Below are positions 8,023 through 18,253 of a stretch of DNA of 64,000 nucleotides, piece after piece (the stretch's first letter is position 1; each line of letters begins with the position of its first letter). This DNA comes from Burkholderia cepacia (GTDB lineage: Bacteria; Pseudomonadota; Gammaproteobacteria; Burkholderiales; Burkholderiaceae), in contig NZ_LDWR01000038.1 in NCBI RefSeq assembly GCF_001039005.1, positions 1-64,000 on the forward strand, written 5' to 3'. The notes under the pieces are model-generated. The model was not told the origin of the DNA and made no database searches. It worked only from the letters and a program-made list of their open reading frames with translations. The position numbers and the translations under genes are program-made.

Positions 8023-9003
8023 ATGACGACGGCGATGGTGAAACAGGAACTGGCGGTGGCGTCCTTCAGCACGGTGTACGACCTCGAGCAGGTCGAGACC
8101 GCGCTGAGCGACCTGAACGAGAGCGCGAGCGACGCACTGCGCGCGACCTACGAGAGGATGCTCAAGACCGGCAATCTGCGCTTCTGCGTGAAGCCGAACC
8201 GGATGCCGTCGTTCGACACGCTCGGCGACGCGTTGCCCAATTTCACCGAGCCGCTCGGCGACGTGCGCAAGCAGGTCGCGCTGTGCCTCGAAACGGACGA
8301 CCGGCTCGAACTGATGCCGATCCTCCTGCTCGGGCCGCCCGGCATCGGCAAGACGCATTTTGCGAAGGCGCTCGCGCAACTGCTCGGCACCGCGTACCAC
8401 TACGTGCCGATGAGTTCGCTGACAGCCGGCTGGATCCTGTCGGGCGCGTCGTCGCAATGGAAGAACGCGAAACCGGGCAAGGTGTTCGAGGCGCTCGTGA
8501 ACGGCAGCTACGCGAACCCGGTGATCGCGGTCGACGAGATCGACAAGGCCGGGAGCGACGCGCAATACGATCCGCTCGGTGCGCTGTATGCGTTGCTCGA
8601 GCACGACACCGCACGCGCGTTCGTCGACGAATTCGCGGAAGTGCCGATCGATGCGGGCAACGTGATCTGGGTCGCGACCGCGAACGACGCGCAGGCGATT
8701 CCGGAGCCGCTGCTCAACCGGATGAACGTGTACGAGATCGCACCTCCCGACGCGGCCGGCGCGCGCCGGATCGCGCAGACGATCTACGACGAGATCCGCA
8801 CGTCGCATGCGTGGGGGCGGCGCTTCCCCGAGATGCTCGGCGACGACGCGCTCGACGTGCTCGCCGCGACGCCGCCGCGCACGATGCGCCGCGCGCTGCT
8901 GCACGCATTCGGCGCCGCGCGGCTCGACGGCCGCGACGCGATCGCGCCGGGCGACATCCGCGCCGACGAGGGCGCCGCGAAGCGCCGGCCGATCGGCTTC
9001 TGA
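8023..9003 (+). CDS. Lon-like AAA+ ATPase, stand-alone ATPase domain
   Basis: Cytosolic AAA+ ATPase of 326 residues. Walker A GPPGIGKT is at about 104-111, Walker B VIAVDEIDKA at about 167-176 and sensor 1 ATANDAQAIP near 220. Similarity is to the ATPase part of Lon, but no C-terminal Ser-Lys protease domain is present, so it probably acts as a remodelling ATPase or needs a partner. I prefer the ATG at 8023 (GAGG ribosome site just upstream) over a GTG at 7996. A short gap separates it from the FAD oxidoreductase that follows on the same strand. Its client is unknown. Confidence 0.88.
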   Translation: MTTAMVKQELAVASFSTVYDLEQVETALSDLNESASDALRATYERMLKTGNLRFCVKPNRMPSFDTLGDALPNFTEPLGDVRKQVALCLETDDRLELMPILLLGPPGIGKTHFAKALAQLLGTAYHYVPMSSLTAGWILSGASSQWKNAKPGKVFEALVNGSYANPVIAVDEIDKAGSDAQYDPLGALYALLEHDTARAFVDEFAEVPIDAGNVIWVATANDAQAIPEPLLNRMNVYEIAPPDAAGARRIAQTIYDEIRTSHAWGRRFPEMLGDDALDVLAATPPRTMRRALLHAFGAARLDGRDAIAPGDIRADEGAAKRRPIGF

Positions 9004-9145
9004 ACCGGCGGTGCGCGCACGGCGGCGGGATCCGCACGCCGCGTCGCGCGCCGCGGCGGCGCGATGCGCATCCGTTCGGCAAGCGAATGAGCCGGGACGT
9101 ACAATTCTCTTCTCTCCCCTCGACGCGTTAGCGACGCGAAACGTC

Positions 9146-10255
9146 ATGGAGCAGATGGATTGTGTAGTCATCGGCGCGGGCGTGGTCGGTCTTGCGATTG
9201 CACGCGAACTGGCCGCACGCGGGCGCGACACGCTCGTGCTCGAGGCGGCCGATGCGATCGGCACGGGCACGAGCTCGCGCAACAGCGAAGTGATCCACGC
9301 GGGGCTCTACTATCCGCGCGGGTCGCTGAAGGCGATGTCGTGCGTGCACGGGCGCGACCTGCTGTACGAATTCTGCGAGACGCATCACGTGCCGCACAGG
9401 CGTACCGGCAAGCTGCTCGTCGCGACGAGCGCCGCGCAGGTGAAGCAGTTGAAGGCGATCGCCGCGCGCGCGACCGAAAACGGCGTGCTCGACCTGCTGC
9501 CGCTCACGCATGCCGAGGCGCAGACGCTCGAACCCGCGCTCGAATGCGTGGCGGCGCTGTTCTCGCCGTCCACCGGCATCGTCGACAGCCACCAGCTGAT
9601 GCTCGCGCTGCTCGGCGCCGCGGAAAGCGACGGCGCCGTGTGCGCGCTGAAATCCCCGGTCGAATCGATCGACGTGCTGCGCGGCGGGCGTTTCGTCGTA
9701 CGCACGGGCGGCGATGCGCCGACCGAGATCGAGGCCGCCTGCGTGATCAACAGCGCGGGTCTCGGTGCGCAGGCGCTGGCGCGCCGCACGCGCGGCCTCG
9801 ACCCGCGCTGGGTGCCGCCGCTCTATCTCGCGCGCGGCAATTACTTCAGCCTGTCGGGCCGTGCGCCGTTCTCGCACCTGATCTACCCGATGCCCGACCG
9901 CGCGGGGCTCGGCGTGCACCTGACGCTCGACCTTGCCGGGCAGGCGCGCTTCGGGCCGGATGTCGAATGGTGCGATTCGCTGCGCTACGAAGTGGATCCG
10001 GCCCGCGCGAGCGCGTTCTACGCGTCGATCCGCGCGTTCTGGCCGGGCCTGCCCGACGACGCGCTGCAGCCGGCGTACGCGGGCATCCGGCCGAAGCTCG
10101 CGGGGCCCGGCGAGCCGCCGGCCGACTTCATCGTGCAGGGCGCCGCGCAGCATGGCGTGCGCGGGCTCGTGAACCTGTTCGGCATCGAGTCGCCGGGGCT
10201 CACCGCGTCGCTCGCGCTCGCGCAGCGCGTGGGCGACATGGCGGCTTACCGCTGA
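9146..10255 (+). CDS. FAD-dependent oxidoreductase, L-2-hydroxyglutarate dehydrogenase-like
   Basis: DAO-type flavoprotein of 369 residues. The N-terminal dinucleotide-binding loop GAGVVG is at 10-15, followed by the conserved SSRNSEVIHAGLYYPRGSLK segment of the LhgO/L2HGDH family and a C-terminal NLFGIESPGLTASL block that closes the FAD site. By family it should oxidise a 2-hydroxy acid such as L-2-hydroxyglutarate and pass electrons to quinone. It is about 50 residues shorter than E. coli LhgO, like many proteobacterial relatives, so the substrate is uncertain. The start is the ATG giving MEQMDCVVIG; the frame open upstream overlaps the ATPase gene. Confidence 0.88.
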   Translation: MEQMDCVVIGAGVVGLAIARELAARGRDTLVLEAADAIGTGTSSRNSEVIHAGLYYPRGSLKAMSCVHGRDLLYEFCETHHVPHRRTGKLLVATSAAQVKQLKAIAARATENGVLDLLPLTHAEAQTLEPALECVAALFSPSTGIVDSHQLMLALLGAAESDGAVCALKSPVESIDVLRGGRFVVRTGGDAPTEIEAACVINSAGLGAQALARRTRGLDPRWVPPLYLARGNYFSLSGRAPFSHLIYPMPDRAGLGVHLTLDLAGQARFGPDVEWCDSLRYEVDPARASAFYASIRAFWPGLPDDALQPAYAGIRPKLAGPGEPPADFIVQGAAQHGVRGLVNLFGIESPGLTASLALAQRVGDMAAYR

Positions 10256-10392
10256 CGCGGCGCGCGCGCCGGCCGTGTGAAATCCCTTATCTCCAGGATT
10301 TCGGCGCGCACATTTATTCGCTTGAGCGTTATTCTGTCGAACGGCTGTCGCCAGAACAGCTTTCAAACCGATAACATTGGAGCGAGTCCCCC

Positions 10393-10704
10393 ATGAAAAC
10401 ATCCCGTCGGAGTTTCCTGATTACGAGCGTTGGCGTCGTCTCCGCGCTGGCGCTGTCGCGTGAAGCGCTGGCCGATGCGCCGATGCTGTCGGAAACCGAT
10501 CCGACCGCGGTGGCGCTCGGCTACAAGGCCGATGCCACGAAGGTCGACAAGACGAAGTACCCGAAATACGCAGCGGGCCAGGATTGCGCGGCCTGCATGC
10601 TGTACCAGGGCAAGAAGGGTTCGGCTTCGGGCCCGTGCGGCGCCTTCCCCGGCAAGCAGGTGTCGGCGAAGGGCTGGTGCAGCGCATTCTCGAAGATGGG
10701 TTGA
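10393..10704 (+). CDS. High-potential iron-sulfur protein (HiPIP)
   Basis: Periplasmic [4Fe-4S] electron carrier of 103 residues. A twin-arginine signal (RRSFL at 5-9) ends in an ALA cleavage site near residue 27, consistent with export of a folded cofactor protein by Tat. The four cluster cysteines are Cys65, Cys68, Cys82 and Cys96, in DCAACM, GPCGAF and GWCSAF, the standard HiPIP spacing. In Burkholderia and relatives HiPIPs carry electrons between cytochrome complexes and oxidases or reductases. It is a single-gene unit with its own downstream terminator. Confidence 0.96.
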   Translation: MKTSRRSFLITSVGVVSALALSREALADAPMLSETDPTAVALGYKADATKVDKTKYPKYAAGQDCAACMLYQGKKGSASGPCGAFPGKQVSAKGWCSAFSKMG

Positions 10705-10748
10705 GGCCGCGGCGGCATCGTGCGATGCCGCAATGTGGCGAAAACCGC

Positions 10749-10784
10749 AAAACGCCCGCCATCGAAAGATGGCGGGCGTTTTTA
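10749..10784 (+). terminator. Terminator after the HiPIP gene
   Basis: A 13-bp perfect stem (10751-10763 with 10768-10780) and a GAAA loop, followed by T5. The A-rich left side would also allow function on the other strand. Confidence 0.93.
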
Positions 10785-10892
10785 TTGCTTGAAAACGGTT
10801 CCGTCGCTTTCTACACTCGCTGCAAACCAGCGCGCTGCGGCACACCGCGTGCCGCGCCGGCCGACACGGCGAATTCACGAGGACGAGGCAGC

Positions 10893-12200
10893 ATGGCGAC
10901 GATTGCGAATTCAACGAAGACGATCCGGCCCGAGCGTGCGCTGAACCGGCGCGCGGTCGCGGCTGCCGTGATCGGCAACGCGCTCGAGTGGTACGACTTC
11001 ACGGTGTTCGGTTTCATGACGGTCGTGATCGCCGAGCTGTTCTTCCCGACCTCCAGCGAATATTCGTCGCTGCTCCTGACCACCGCGACGTTCGGCGTCG
11101 CGTTCTTCATGCGCCCGATCGGCGGCATCGTGTTCGGGCTGTACGCGGACCGCGCCGGCCGCAAGGCCGCGCTGTCGCTCGTGATCCTGCTGATGACCGC
11201 CGGCATCTTCCTGCTCGCGATCGCGCCGCCGTATGCGGCGATCGGCATCGGCGGCCCGATCCTGATCGTGCTCGGCCGCCTGCTGCAGGGCTTCTCCGCG
11301 GGCGGCGAATTCGGCAGCGCGACGGCGCTGCTGATCGAGGCCGCGCCGTTCTCGAAGCGCGGTTTCTACGGCAGCTGGCAGATGGCGAGCCAGGCGGCCG
11401 CGCTGCTGATCGGCGCGCTTGTCGGCGCGGCCGTCACGCGCGGGCTGTCGCACGACGCGCTGCACAGCTGGGGCTGGCGCGTGCCGTTCGTCCTCGGGCT
11501 CGTGATCGGCCCGATCGGTTTCTACATCCGCCGCCATCTCGCCGATTCGGAAGCGTTCCTGCATGCGCAGCAGAGCGCGCCCCGCGCGACGCTCGGCGAC
11601 GTGTTCACGCGCCACCCGCGCGAGGTGCTGTGCGGGCTCGGCTCGGTGATCGCGCTGACGGTGACGATCTATGTGCTGATCAGCTATCTGCCGACCTTCG
11701 CGGTGAAGCAGCTGAAGCTGCCCTACGCCGAATCGTTCTACGCGGTGATCGTCGGCAACCTGCTGCTGATGGTGCTGTCGCCGGTCGCGGGCGCGTGGTC
11801 GGACCGCATCGGCCGCAAGGGGCTGTCGCTGTGGTCGCTCGTGCTGACGCTCGCGCTGATGTATCCGCTGTTCGCGTGGCTCGACGCGGCGCCGAGCATC
11901 GGGCGGCTGATCGCGGTGCAGGCCGTGCTGTCGGTGACGCTCGCCGGCTATTACGGGCCGTTCGGCGCGATGATCGCCGAGCTGTTCCCGGCCAACGTGC
12001 GCTCGACCGGGCTGTCGATCGCCTACAACGTCGCGGTGATGCTGTTCGGTGGCTTCGGGCAGTTCATCGTCACGTGGCTGATCAAGGTCACGGGCACGCC
12101 GCTCGCGCCGACCTATTACGTGATGGCGGGGCTCGCGCTGTCGATCGTCGCGGTCGCGTTCGTGCCCGCGCGCAGCGCCGACCTCGACGCGCCGGCCTGA
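10893..12200 (+). CDS. MFS transporter, metabolite:H+ symporter (MHS) type
   Basis: Twelve-helix inner-membrane transporter of 435 residues. The opening NALEWYDFTVFGF is characteristic of the MHS/ProP-like group of the major facilitator superfamily. The loop motif YADRAGRKAAL after helix 2 and its second-half counterpart WSDRIGRKGLS are present. Family members take up organic acids, alpha-ketoglutarate, shikimate or betaines by proton symport; the substrate here is unknown. The start is the ATG giving MATIANST, preceded by GAGGCA; upstream coding in this frame would run through the HiPIP terminator. No cotranscribed neighbour is apparent. Confidence 0.92.
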   Translation: MATIANSTKTIRPERALNRRAVAAAVIGNALEWYDFTVFGFMTVVIAELFFPTSSEYSSLLLTTATFGVAFFMRPIGGIVFGLYADRAGRKAALSLVILLMTAGIFLLAIAPPYAAIGIGGPILIVLGRLLQGFSAGGEFGSATALLIEAAPFSKRGFYGSWQMASQAAALLIGALVGAAVTRGLSHDALHSWGWRVPFVLGLVIGPIGFYIRRHLADSEAFLHAQQSAPRATLGDVFTRHPREVLCGLGSVIALTVTIYVLISYLPTFAVKQLKLPYAESFYAVIVGNLLLMVLSPVAGAWSDRIGRKGLSLWSLVLTLALMYPLFAWLDAAPSIGRLIAVQAVLSVTLAGYYGPFGAMIAELFPANVRSTGLSIAYNVAVMLFGGFGQFIVTWLIKVTGTPLAPTYYVMAGLALSIVAVAFVPARSADLDAPA

Positions 12201-12514
12201 CGGCGTACGGGCGCGTCATCGGATCGTTTCGCAAAACGCAATGATGGGCGTCCCGACGCGGAAAACGACGCGGTTCTTGTTCGCATTCGCGCCCGAATTG
12301 TTTAGTGGTCGAAGGAAACTTGCGCGGGATGAACGGAACTGTCGCTCGCGCGCGTTTTCGCATTTTTCGCCGGCGCAATACATCCGCAAAAACCCGCGCG
12401 TGCGTGTCTAGAAGAGTTTTTTCTCCAGCTTGTTGCACTATCGTTAGCTCAAGTAATATCCGCGTACACCGGCCCCTGGCGGGGCTGGTTCCGATCTGGA
12501 GACCTGGAGGAAAC
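12201..12514. other. Intergenic leader of the dpp operon
   Basis: No gene seen. It contains a candidate promoter at 12430-12459 and a strong ribosome site, TGGAGGAAAC, directly before dppA. Confidence 0.6.
12430..12459 (+). promoter_or_regulatory. Candidate sigma-70 promoter of dppA
   Basis: TTGTTG at 12430-12435 and TAATAT at 12454-12459 with 18-base spacing, 55 bases upstream of the dppA start. The -10 box is good and the -35 box weak. Confidence 0.45.
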
Positions 12515-14143
12515 ATGGAATACAACCGTCTGTTGCACACCCTGCGTGTTACCGCCATTGCAGGCGTGGCAGCGGCATCGCTCGGCGTCGCGGGCTCTGC
12601 ATTCGCACAGATCCCGAACAAAACGCTCGTCTACTGCTCAGAAGGCAGCCCGGCGGGTTTCGATTCCGCGCAATTTACGACCGGCGTCGATTTCACCGCC
12701 GCCACGTTCACCGTCTACAACCGTCTCGTCGAATTCGAGCGCGGCGGCACCAAGGTCGAGCCGGGGCTCGCCGAGAAATGGGACGTATCGCCCGACGGCA
12801 AGGTGTACACGTTCCACCTGCGCCACGGCGTGAAGTTCCACACGACCGACTTCTTCAAGCCGACGCGTGAATTCAACGCGGACGACGTGCTGTTCTCGTT
12901 CCAGCGCATGCTCGACCCGAACCAGGCGTTCCGCAAGGCGTACCCGGTGTCGTTCCCGTACTTCACGGACATGGGCCTCGACAAGCTGATCACGAAGGTC
13001 GAGAAGGTCGATCCGTACACGGTGAAGTTCACGCTGGCCGAACCGAACGCGCCGTTCATCCAGAACATGGCGATGGAATTCGCGTCTATCCTGTCGGCCG
13101 AATATGGCGACCAGTTGATGAAGGCCGGCAAGGCCGCCGACATCAACCAGAAGCCGGTCGGCACGGGTCCGTTCATCTTCCGCAGCTACACGAAGGACGC
13201 GACGATCCGATTCGACGGCAATCCTGATTACTGGAAGAAGGGCGAAGTGAAGATCTCGAAGCTGATCTTCTCGATCACGCTGGATCCGGGCGTGCGCGTG
13301 CAGAAGATCAAGCGCAACGAGTGCCAGGTGATGAGCTATCCGCGTCCGGCCGACATCGCGACGCTGAAGGCCGATTCGGGCGTCGACATGCCGTCGCAGG
13401 CGGGCTTCAACCTCGGCTACCTCGCGTACAACGTCGAGCACAAGCCGGTCGACAAGCTCGAGGTGCGTCAGGCGCTCGACATGGCGATCAACAAGAAGGC
13501 GATTCTCGAATCGGTCTACCAGGGTGCCGGCCAGGCCGCCAGCGCGCCGGTGCCGCCGACCCAATGGTCGTACGACAAGAACCTGAAGATGGCCACGTAC
13601 GACACCGCGAAGGCGAAGGCGCTGCTCGCGAAGGCCGGTTATGCGAACGGTTTCGAGATCACGCTGTGGGCGATGCCCGTGCAGCGCGCGTACAACCCGA
13701 ACGCCCGCCTGATGGCCGAGATGATCCAGGCCGACTGGGCGAAGATCGGCGTGAAGGCGAAGATCGTCACGTACGAGTGGGGCGAGTACATCAAACGCGC
13801 GCACACGGGTGAGCAGGACACGATGCTGATCGGCTGGACGGGCGACAACGGCGACCCCGACAACTGGCTCGGCACGCTGCTCGGCTGCGAAGCGATCAAG
13901 GGCAACAACTTCTCGCACTGGTGCTACAAGCCGTTCGACGAGCTGGTCCAGAAGGGCCGCACGACGACCGGCCAGGACGCGCGCACGAAGCTCTACATGC
14001 AGGCACAGCAGATCTTCGCGCAGCAGCTGCCGTTCTCGCCGATCGCGAACTCGACGGTCTACCAGCCGGTGCGCAAGAACGTCGTTGACATGCGCATCGA
14101 GCCGCTCGGCTATGCACGCTTCGACGGTGTCGGCGTGAAGTAA
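12515..14143 (+). CDS. dppA: Dipeptide ABC transporter substrate-binding protein
   Basis: Periplasmic peptide-binding protein of 542 residues, SBP family 5. The Sec signal peptide ends in GSAFA-Q (cleavage after residue 31); there is no lipobox, so the protein is soluble, as for E. coli DppA. The mature part starts KTLVYCSEGSPAGFDSAQF, typical of DppA, and includes LAEKWDVSPDGKVYTFHLR and the C-terminal INKKAILESVYQGAGQ region. It captures di- and tripeptides (in some species also haem or delta-aminolevulinate) for the DppBCDF membrane complex encoded just downstream. It is first in the operon, with a strong AGGAGG-like ribosome site. Confidence 0.96.
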   Translation: MEYNRLLHTLRVTAIAGVAAASLGVAGSAFAQIPNKTLVYCSEGSPAGFDSAQFTTGVDFTAATFTVYNRLVEFERGGTKVEPGLAEKWDVSPDGKVYTFHLRHGVKFHTTDFFKPTREFNADDVLFSFQRMLDPNQAFRKAYPVSFPYFTDMGLDKLITKVEKVDPYTVKFTLAEPNAPFIQNMAMEFASILSAEYGDQLMKAGKAADINQKPVGTGPFIFRSYTKDATIRFDGNPDYWKKGEVKISKLIFSITLDPGVRVQKIKRNECQVMSYPRPADIATLKADSGVDMPSQAGFNLGYLAYNVEHKPVDKLEVRQALDMAINKKAILESVYQGAGQAASAPVPPTQWSYDKNLKMATYDTAKAKALLAKAGYANGFEITLWAMPVQRAYNPNARLMAEMIQADWAKIGVKAKIVTYEWGEYIKRAHTGEQDTMLIGWTGDNGDPDNWLGTLLGCEAIKGNNFSHWCYKPFDELVQKGRTTTGQDARTKLYMQAQQIFAQQLPFSPIANSTVYQPVRKNVVDMRIEPLGYARFDGVGVK

Positions 14144-14259
14144 TACGACCGGCGTAAGCTGTCTACGAAGACCGAAACCGGTAACTCATCCGGCGGCGGG
14201 AGGCCACGAGCTTCCCGTCGCCGGTCGCACATTTCCCACAAGAAAATACGAGACGCATC

Positions 14260-15270
14260 ATGTTCACATTCGTGTTGCGCCGCGTGGGCATGGTGATCCC
14301 GACTTTCATCGGCATCACCATCCTGGCGTTTGCGCTGATTCACCTGATACCGGGCGACCCCATCGAAGTGATGATGGGCGAGCGCGGCGTCGATCCCGCC
14401 ATGCATGCGGAGGCGATGAAACGCCTCGGGCTCGACCAGCCGCTGCCCATGCAGTACCTCCACTACATCGGCCGTGCGCTGCATGGCGACCTCGGCACGT
14501 CGATCATCACCAACACGAGCGTCGGGGGCGAGTTCTTCGCGCGCTTCCCGGCGACCGTCGAGCTGTCGCTGTGCGCACTCGTGTTCGCGCTCGCCGTCGG
14601 GCTGCCGGCCGGCGTGATCGCCGCGCTGCGGCGCGGCTCGGTCGTCGACCACGGCGTGATGGGCACCGCGCTCACCGGTTATTCGATGCCGATCTTCTGG
14701 TGGGGGCTGATCCTCATCATGGTGTTTTCGTCATACCTCGGCTGGACGCCCGTGTCGGGGCGCATCGCCGTCGAATACGACTTTCCGCACCCGACGGGCT
14801 TCATGCTGATCGACGCGCTGCTCGCGCCGGACGAAGGCTCGTTTAAGTCGGCGGTCAGCCACCTGATCCTGCCCGCGATCGTGCTCGGCACGATCCCGCT
14901 CGCGGTGATCGCGCGGATGACGCGCTCGTCGATGCTCGAAGTGCTGCGCGAGGACTACATCCGCACCGCCCGCGCGAAGGGGCTGTCGCCCGCGCGCGTG
15001 GTCGTCGTGCATGCGCTGCGCAACGCGCTGATCCCGGTCGTCACCGTGATCGGCCTGCAGATCGGCACGCTGCTCGCGGGCGCCGTGCTGACCGAGACGC
15101 TCTTTTCGTGGCCCGGTGTCGGCAAGTGGCTGATCGATGCGATCGGCCGCCGCGACTATCCGGTCGTCCAGGGCGGCATCCTGCTGATCGCGACGCTCGT
15201 GATCGTCGTGAACCTGGTCGTCGACCTGCTGTACGGCGTGCTGAATCCGCGCATCCGCCACACGAGGTAA
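14260..15270 (+). CDS. dppB: Dipeptide ABC transporter permease DppB
   Basis: Inner-membrane subunit of 336 residues with about six transmembrane helices. It opens with VLRRVGMVIPTFIGITILAF, the usual DppB/OppB first helix. The EAA loop that contacts the ATPases is visible (LREDYIRTARAKGLSPARVV). With DppC it forms the channel through which peptides delivered by DppA enter the cytosol. It lies 116 bases after dppA; that gap holds a GC-rich segment that may reduce expression of the membrane genes relative to dppA, though I see no clear terminator. Confidence 0.96.
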   Translation: MFTFVLRRVGMVIPTFIGITILAFALIHLIPGDPIEVMMGERGVDPAMHAEAMKRLGLDQPLPMQYLHYIGRALHGDLGTSIITNTSVGGEFFARFPATVELSLCALVFALAVGLPAGVIAALRRGSVVDHGVMGTALTGYSMPIFWWGLILIMVFSSYLGWTPVSGRIAVEYDFPHPTGFMLIDALLAPDEGSFKSAVSHLILPAIVLGTIPLAVIARMTRSSMLEVLREDYIRTARAKGLSPARVVVVHALRNALIPVVTVIGLQIGTLLAGAVLTETLFSWPGVGKWLIDAIGRRDYPVVQGGILLIATLVIVVNLVVDLLYGVLNPRIRHTR

Positions 15271-15274
15271 TTCC

Positions 15275-16192
15275 ATGAGCAATCTGCAAAACACCCTGCC
15301 GACCGAAACCGCGCCGGCTGGCGGCCGTGCGCTCGCGCTGCGCGAGTTCTGGGCCAACTTCTCGCGCAACCGCGGCGCCGTCGGCGCCGGCATTGTCGTG
15401 CTCACGCTGGTCCTGATCGCGCTCCTCGCGCCGCTGATCGCGCCGCACAGCCCGGTCGAGCAATACCGCGACTACGTGAAGATCCCGCCCGCGTGGCTCG
15501 ACGGCGGCAACTGGAAATTCATCCTCGGCACCGACGAAGCGGGCCGCGACATTCTTTCGCGCCTGATGTACGGCGCGCGGATGTCGTTCTGGATCGGCTT
15601 CGTGTCGGTCGTGCTCGCGCTGATCCCCGGCATCGTGCTCGGGCTCGTCGCCGCGTTCTTCCAGAAGTGGGCCGACACGCCCGTGATGCGCATCATGGAC
15701 GTGCTGCTCGCGCTGCCGTCGCTGCTGCTCGCGGTCGCGGTCGTCGCGATCATCGGCCCGGGCCTCATCAACACGATGTTCGCGATCGCGATCGTCGCGC
15801 TGCCGGCCTATGTGCGCCTCACGCGCGCGTCGGCGCTCGGCGAGCTGCAGAAGGAATACGTGACCGCGTCGCGCGTGGCCGGTGCCGGCACGCTGCGCCT
15901 GATGTTCTCGCAGGTGCTGCCCAACTGCACGGCGCCGCTGATCGTGCAGGCGACGCTCGGCTTCTCGTCGGCGATCCTCGATGCGGCCGCGCTCGGCTTC
16001 CTCGGCCTCGGCGTTCAGCCGCCGACCGCCGAGTGGGGCGCGATGCTGGCGTCCGCACGCGACTACATCGACAACGCATGGTGGATCGTGACGATGCCCG
16101 GCCTGTCGATCCTGATTTCGGTGCTTGCGATCAACCTGCTCGGCGACGGGCTGCGCGACGCGCTCGATCCCAAACTGAAACGGATGGCGTGA
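15275..16192 (+). CDS. dppC: Dipeptide ABC transporter permease DppC
   Basis: Second permease subunit, 305 residues. An N-terminal cytoplasmic stretch (LREFWANFSRNRGAVGAG) precedes the first helix, as expected for OppC/DppC proteins. The LGTDEAGRDILSRLMYGAR segment and the EAA loop (ALGELQKEYVTASRVAGAG) are standard family features. It starts four bases after the dppB stop and ends one base before dppD, so it is tightly coupled. It partners DppB in the membrane channel. Confidence 0.96.
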   Translation: MSNLQNTLPTETAPAGGRALALREFWANFSRNRGAVGAGIVVLTLVLIALLAPLIAPHSPVEQYRDYVKIPPAWLDGGNWKFILGTDEAGRDILSRLMYGARMSFWIGFVSVVLALIPGIVLGLVAAFFQKWADTPVMRIMDVLLALPSLLLAVAVVAIIGPGLINTMFAIAIVALPAYVRLTRASALGELQKEYVTASRVAGAGTLRLMFSQVLPNCTAPLIVQATLGFSSAILDAAALGFLGLGVQPPTAEWGAMLASARDYIDNAWWIVTMPGLSILISVLAINLLGDGLRDALDPKLKRMA

Positions 16193-16193
16193 C

Positions 16194-17236
16194 ATGACCC
16201 AGAATCTTCTGACCATCCGCAATCTCGCGGTGAACTTCAACGGCCTGCCCGCCGTCGACCGGATCAACATGTCGATCGCGCCGGGCGAGGTGGTGGGCGT
16301 CGTCGGCGAATCGGGCTCGGGCAAGAGCGTGACGATGATGGCGCTGATGGGCCTGATCGACGCGCCGGGCAAGGTGACGGCCGACGAGGTCACGTTCAAC
16401 GGCGTCGACCTGCTGAAGGCATCGCCGAAGGCGCGTCGCAAGATCGTCGGCAAGGACATCGCGATGGTGTTCCAGGATGCGCTGACGAGCCTGAACCCGA
16501 GCTATACGGTCGGCTACCAGATCAAGGAAGTGCTGAAGCTGCACGAAGGCCTGCGCGGCGACGCGCTGAACCGGCGCGCGGTCGAACTGCTCGACCAGGT
16601 CGGCATTCCCGATGCGAAGAACCGCATCACGTCGTTCCCGCACCAGATGTCGGGCGGGATGAACCAGCGCGTGATGATCGCGATGGCCGTCGCGTGCAAC
16701 CCGAAGCTGCTGATCGCCGACGAGCCGACCACCGCGCTCGACGTGACGATCCAGGCGCAGATCATGGATCTGCTCGTGAAGCTGCAGAAGGAGCGCGGGA
16801 TGGCGCTCGTGCTGATCTCGCACGACCTGGCCGTGGTGTCGGAGGTCGCGCAGCGCGTCGCGGTGATGTACGCCGGCGAGATCATCGAGACCAACAGCGT
16901 GCCCGAGATCTTCCGCGCGCCGCACCATCCGTACACGGAAGCGCTGCTCGCGGCGATTCCCGAGCACAATAAGGGGGCGCGTCGCCTTGCCGCATTGCCC
17001 GGCATGGTGCCCGGCCGGGATGATCGCCCGTCCGGGTGCCTGTTCGCGCCGCGCTGCAAGTATGTCGTCGACGATTGCCGCAAGGCGCGGCCGGCGCTCG
17101 ACACGCTGGTGTCCGGCAACGATGCGATGCGCGCGCGCTGCATCAAGCCGCTCAATGTTTCCAACCTCGACCTGACGGCTATGCATGGGACCGGAGTAAG
17201 CGCTAAAGCGCAAACTCCGGTCGACAGGAGTCCACG

Positions 17237-17240
<4 letters not shown>
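16194..17240 (+). CDS. dppD: Dipeptide ABC transporter ATPase DppD
   Basis: Cytoplasmic ATPase subunit of 348 residues. Walker A GESGSGKS is at 38-45, the ABC signature MSGGMNQR near 156, and Walker B LLIADEPTTALDV follows. The C-terminal oligopeptide-transporter extension has the Cys-containing CLFAPRCKYVVDDC block, which in DppD relatives can bind an Fe-S cluster. It energises peptide import together with DppF. Its stop overlaps the dppF start by four bases (ATGA), implying translational coupling. Confidence 0.96.
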
Positions 17241-18245
<1,005 letters not shown>

Positions 18246-18253
<8 letters not shown>

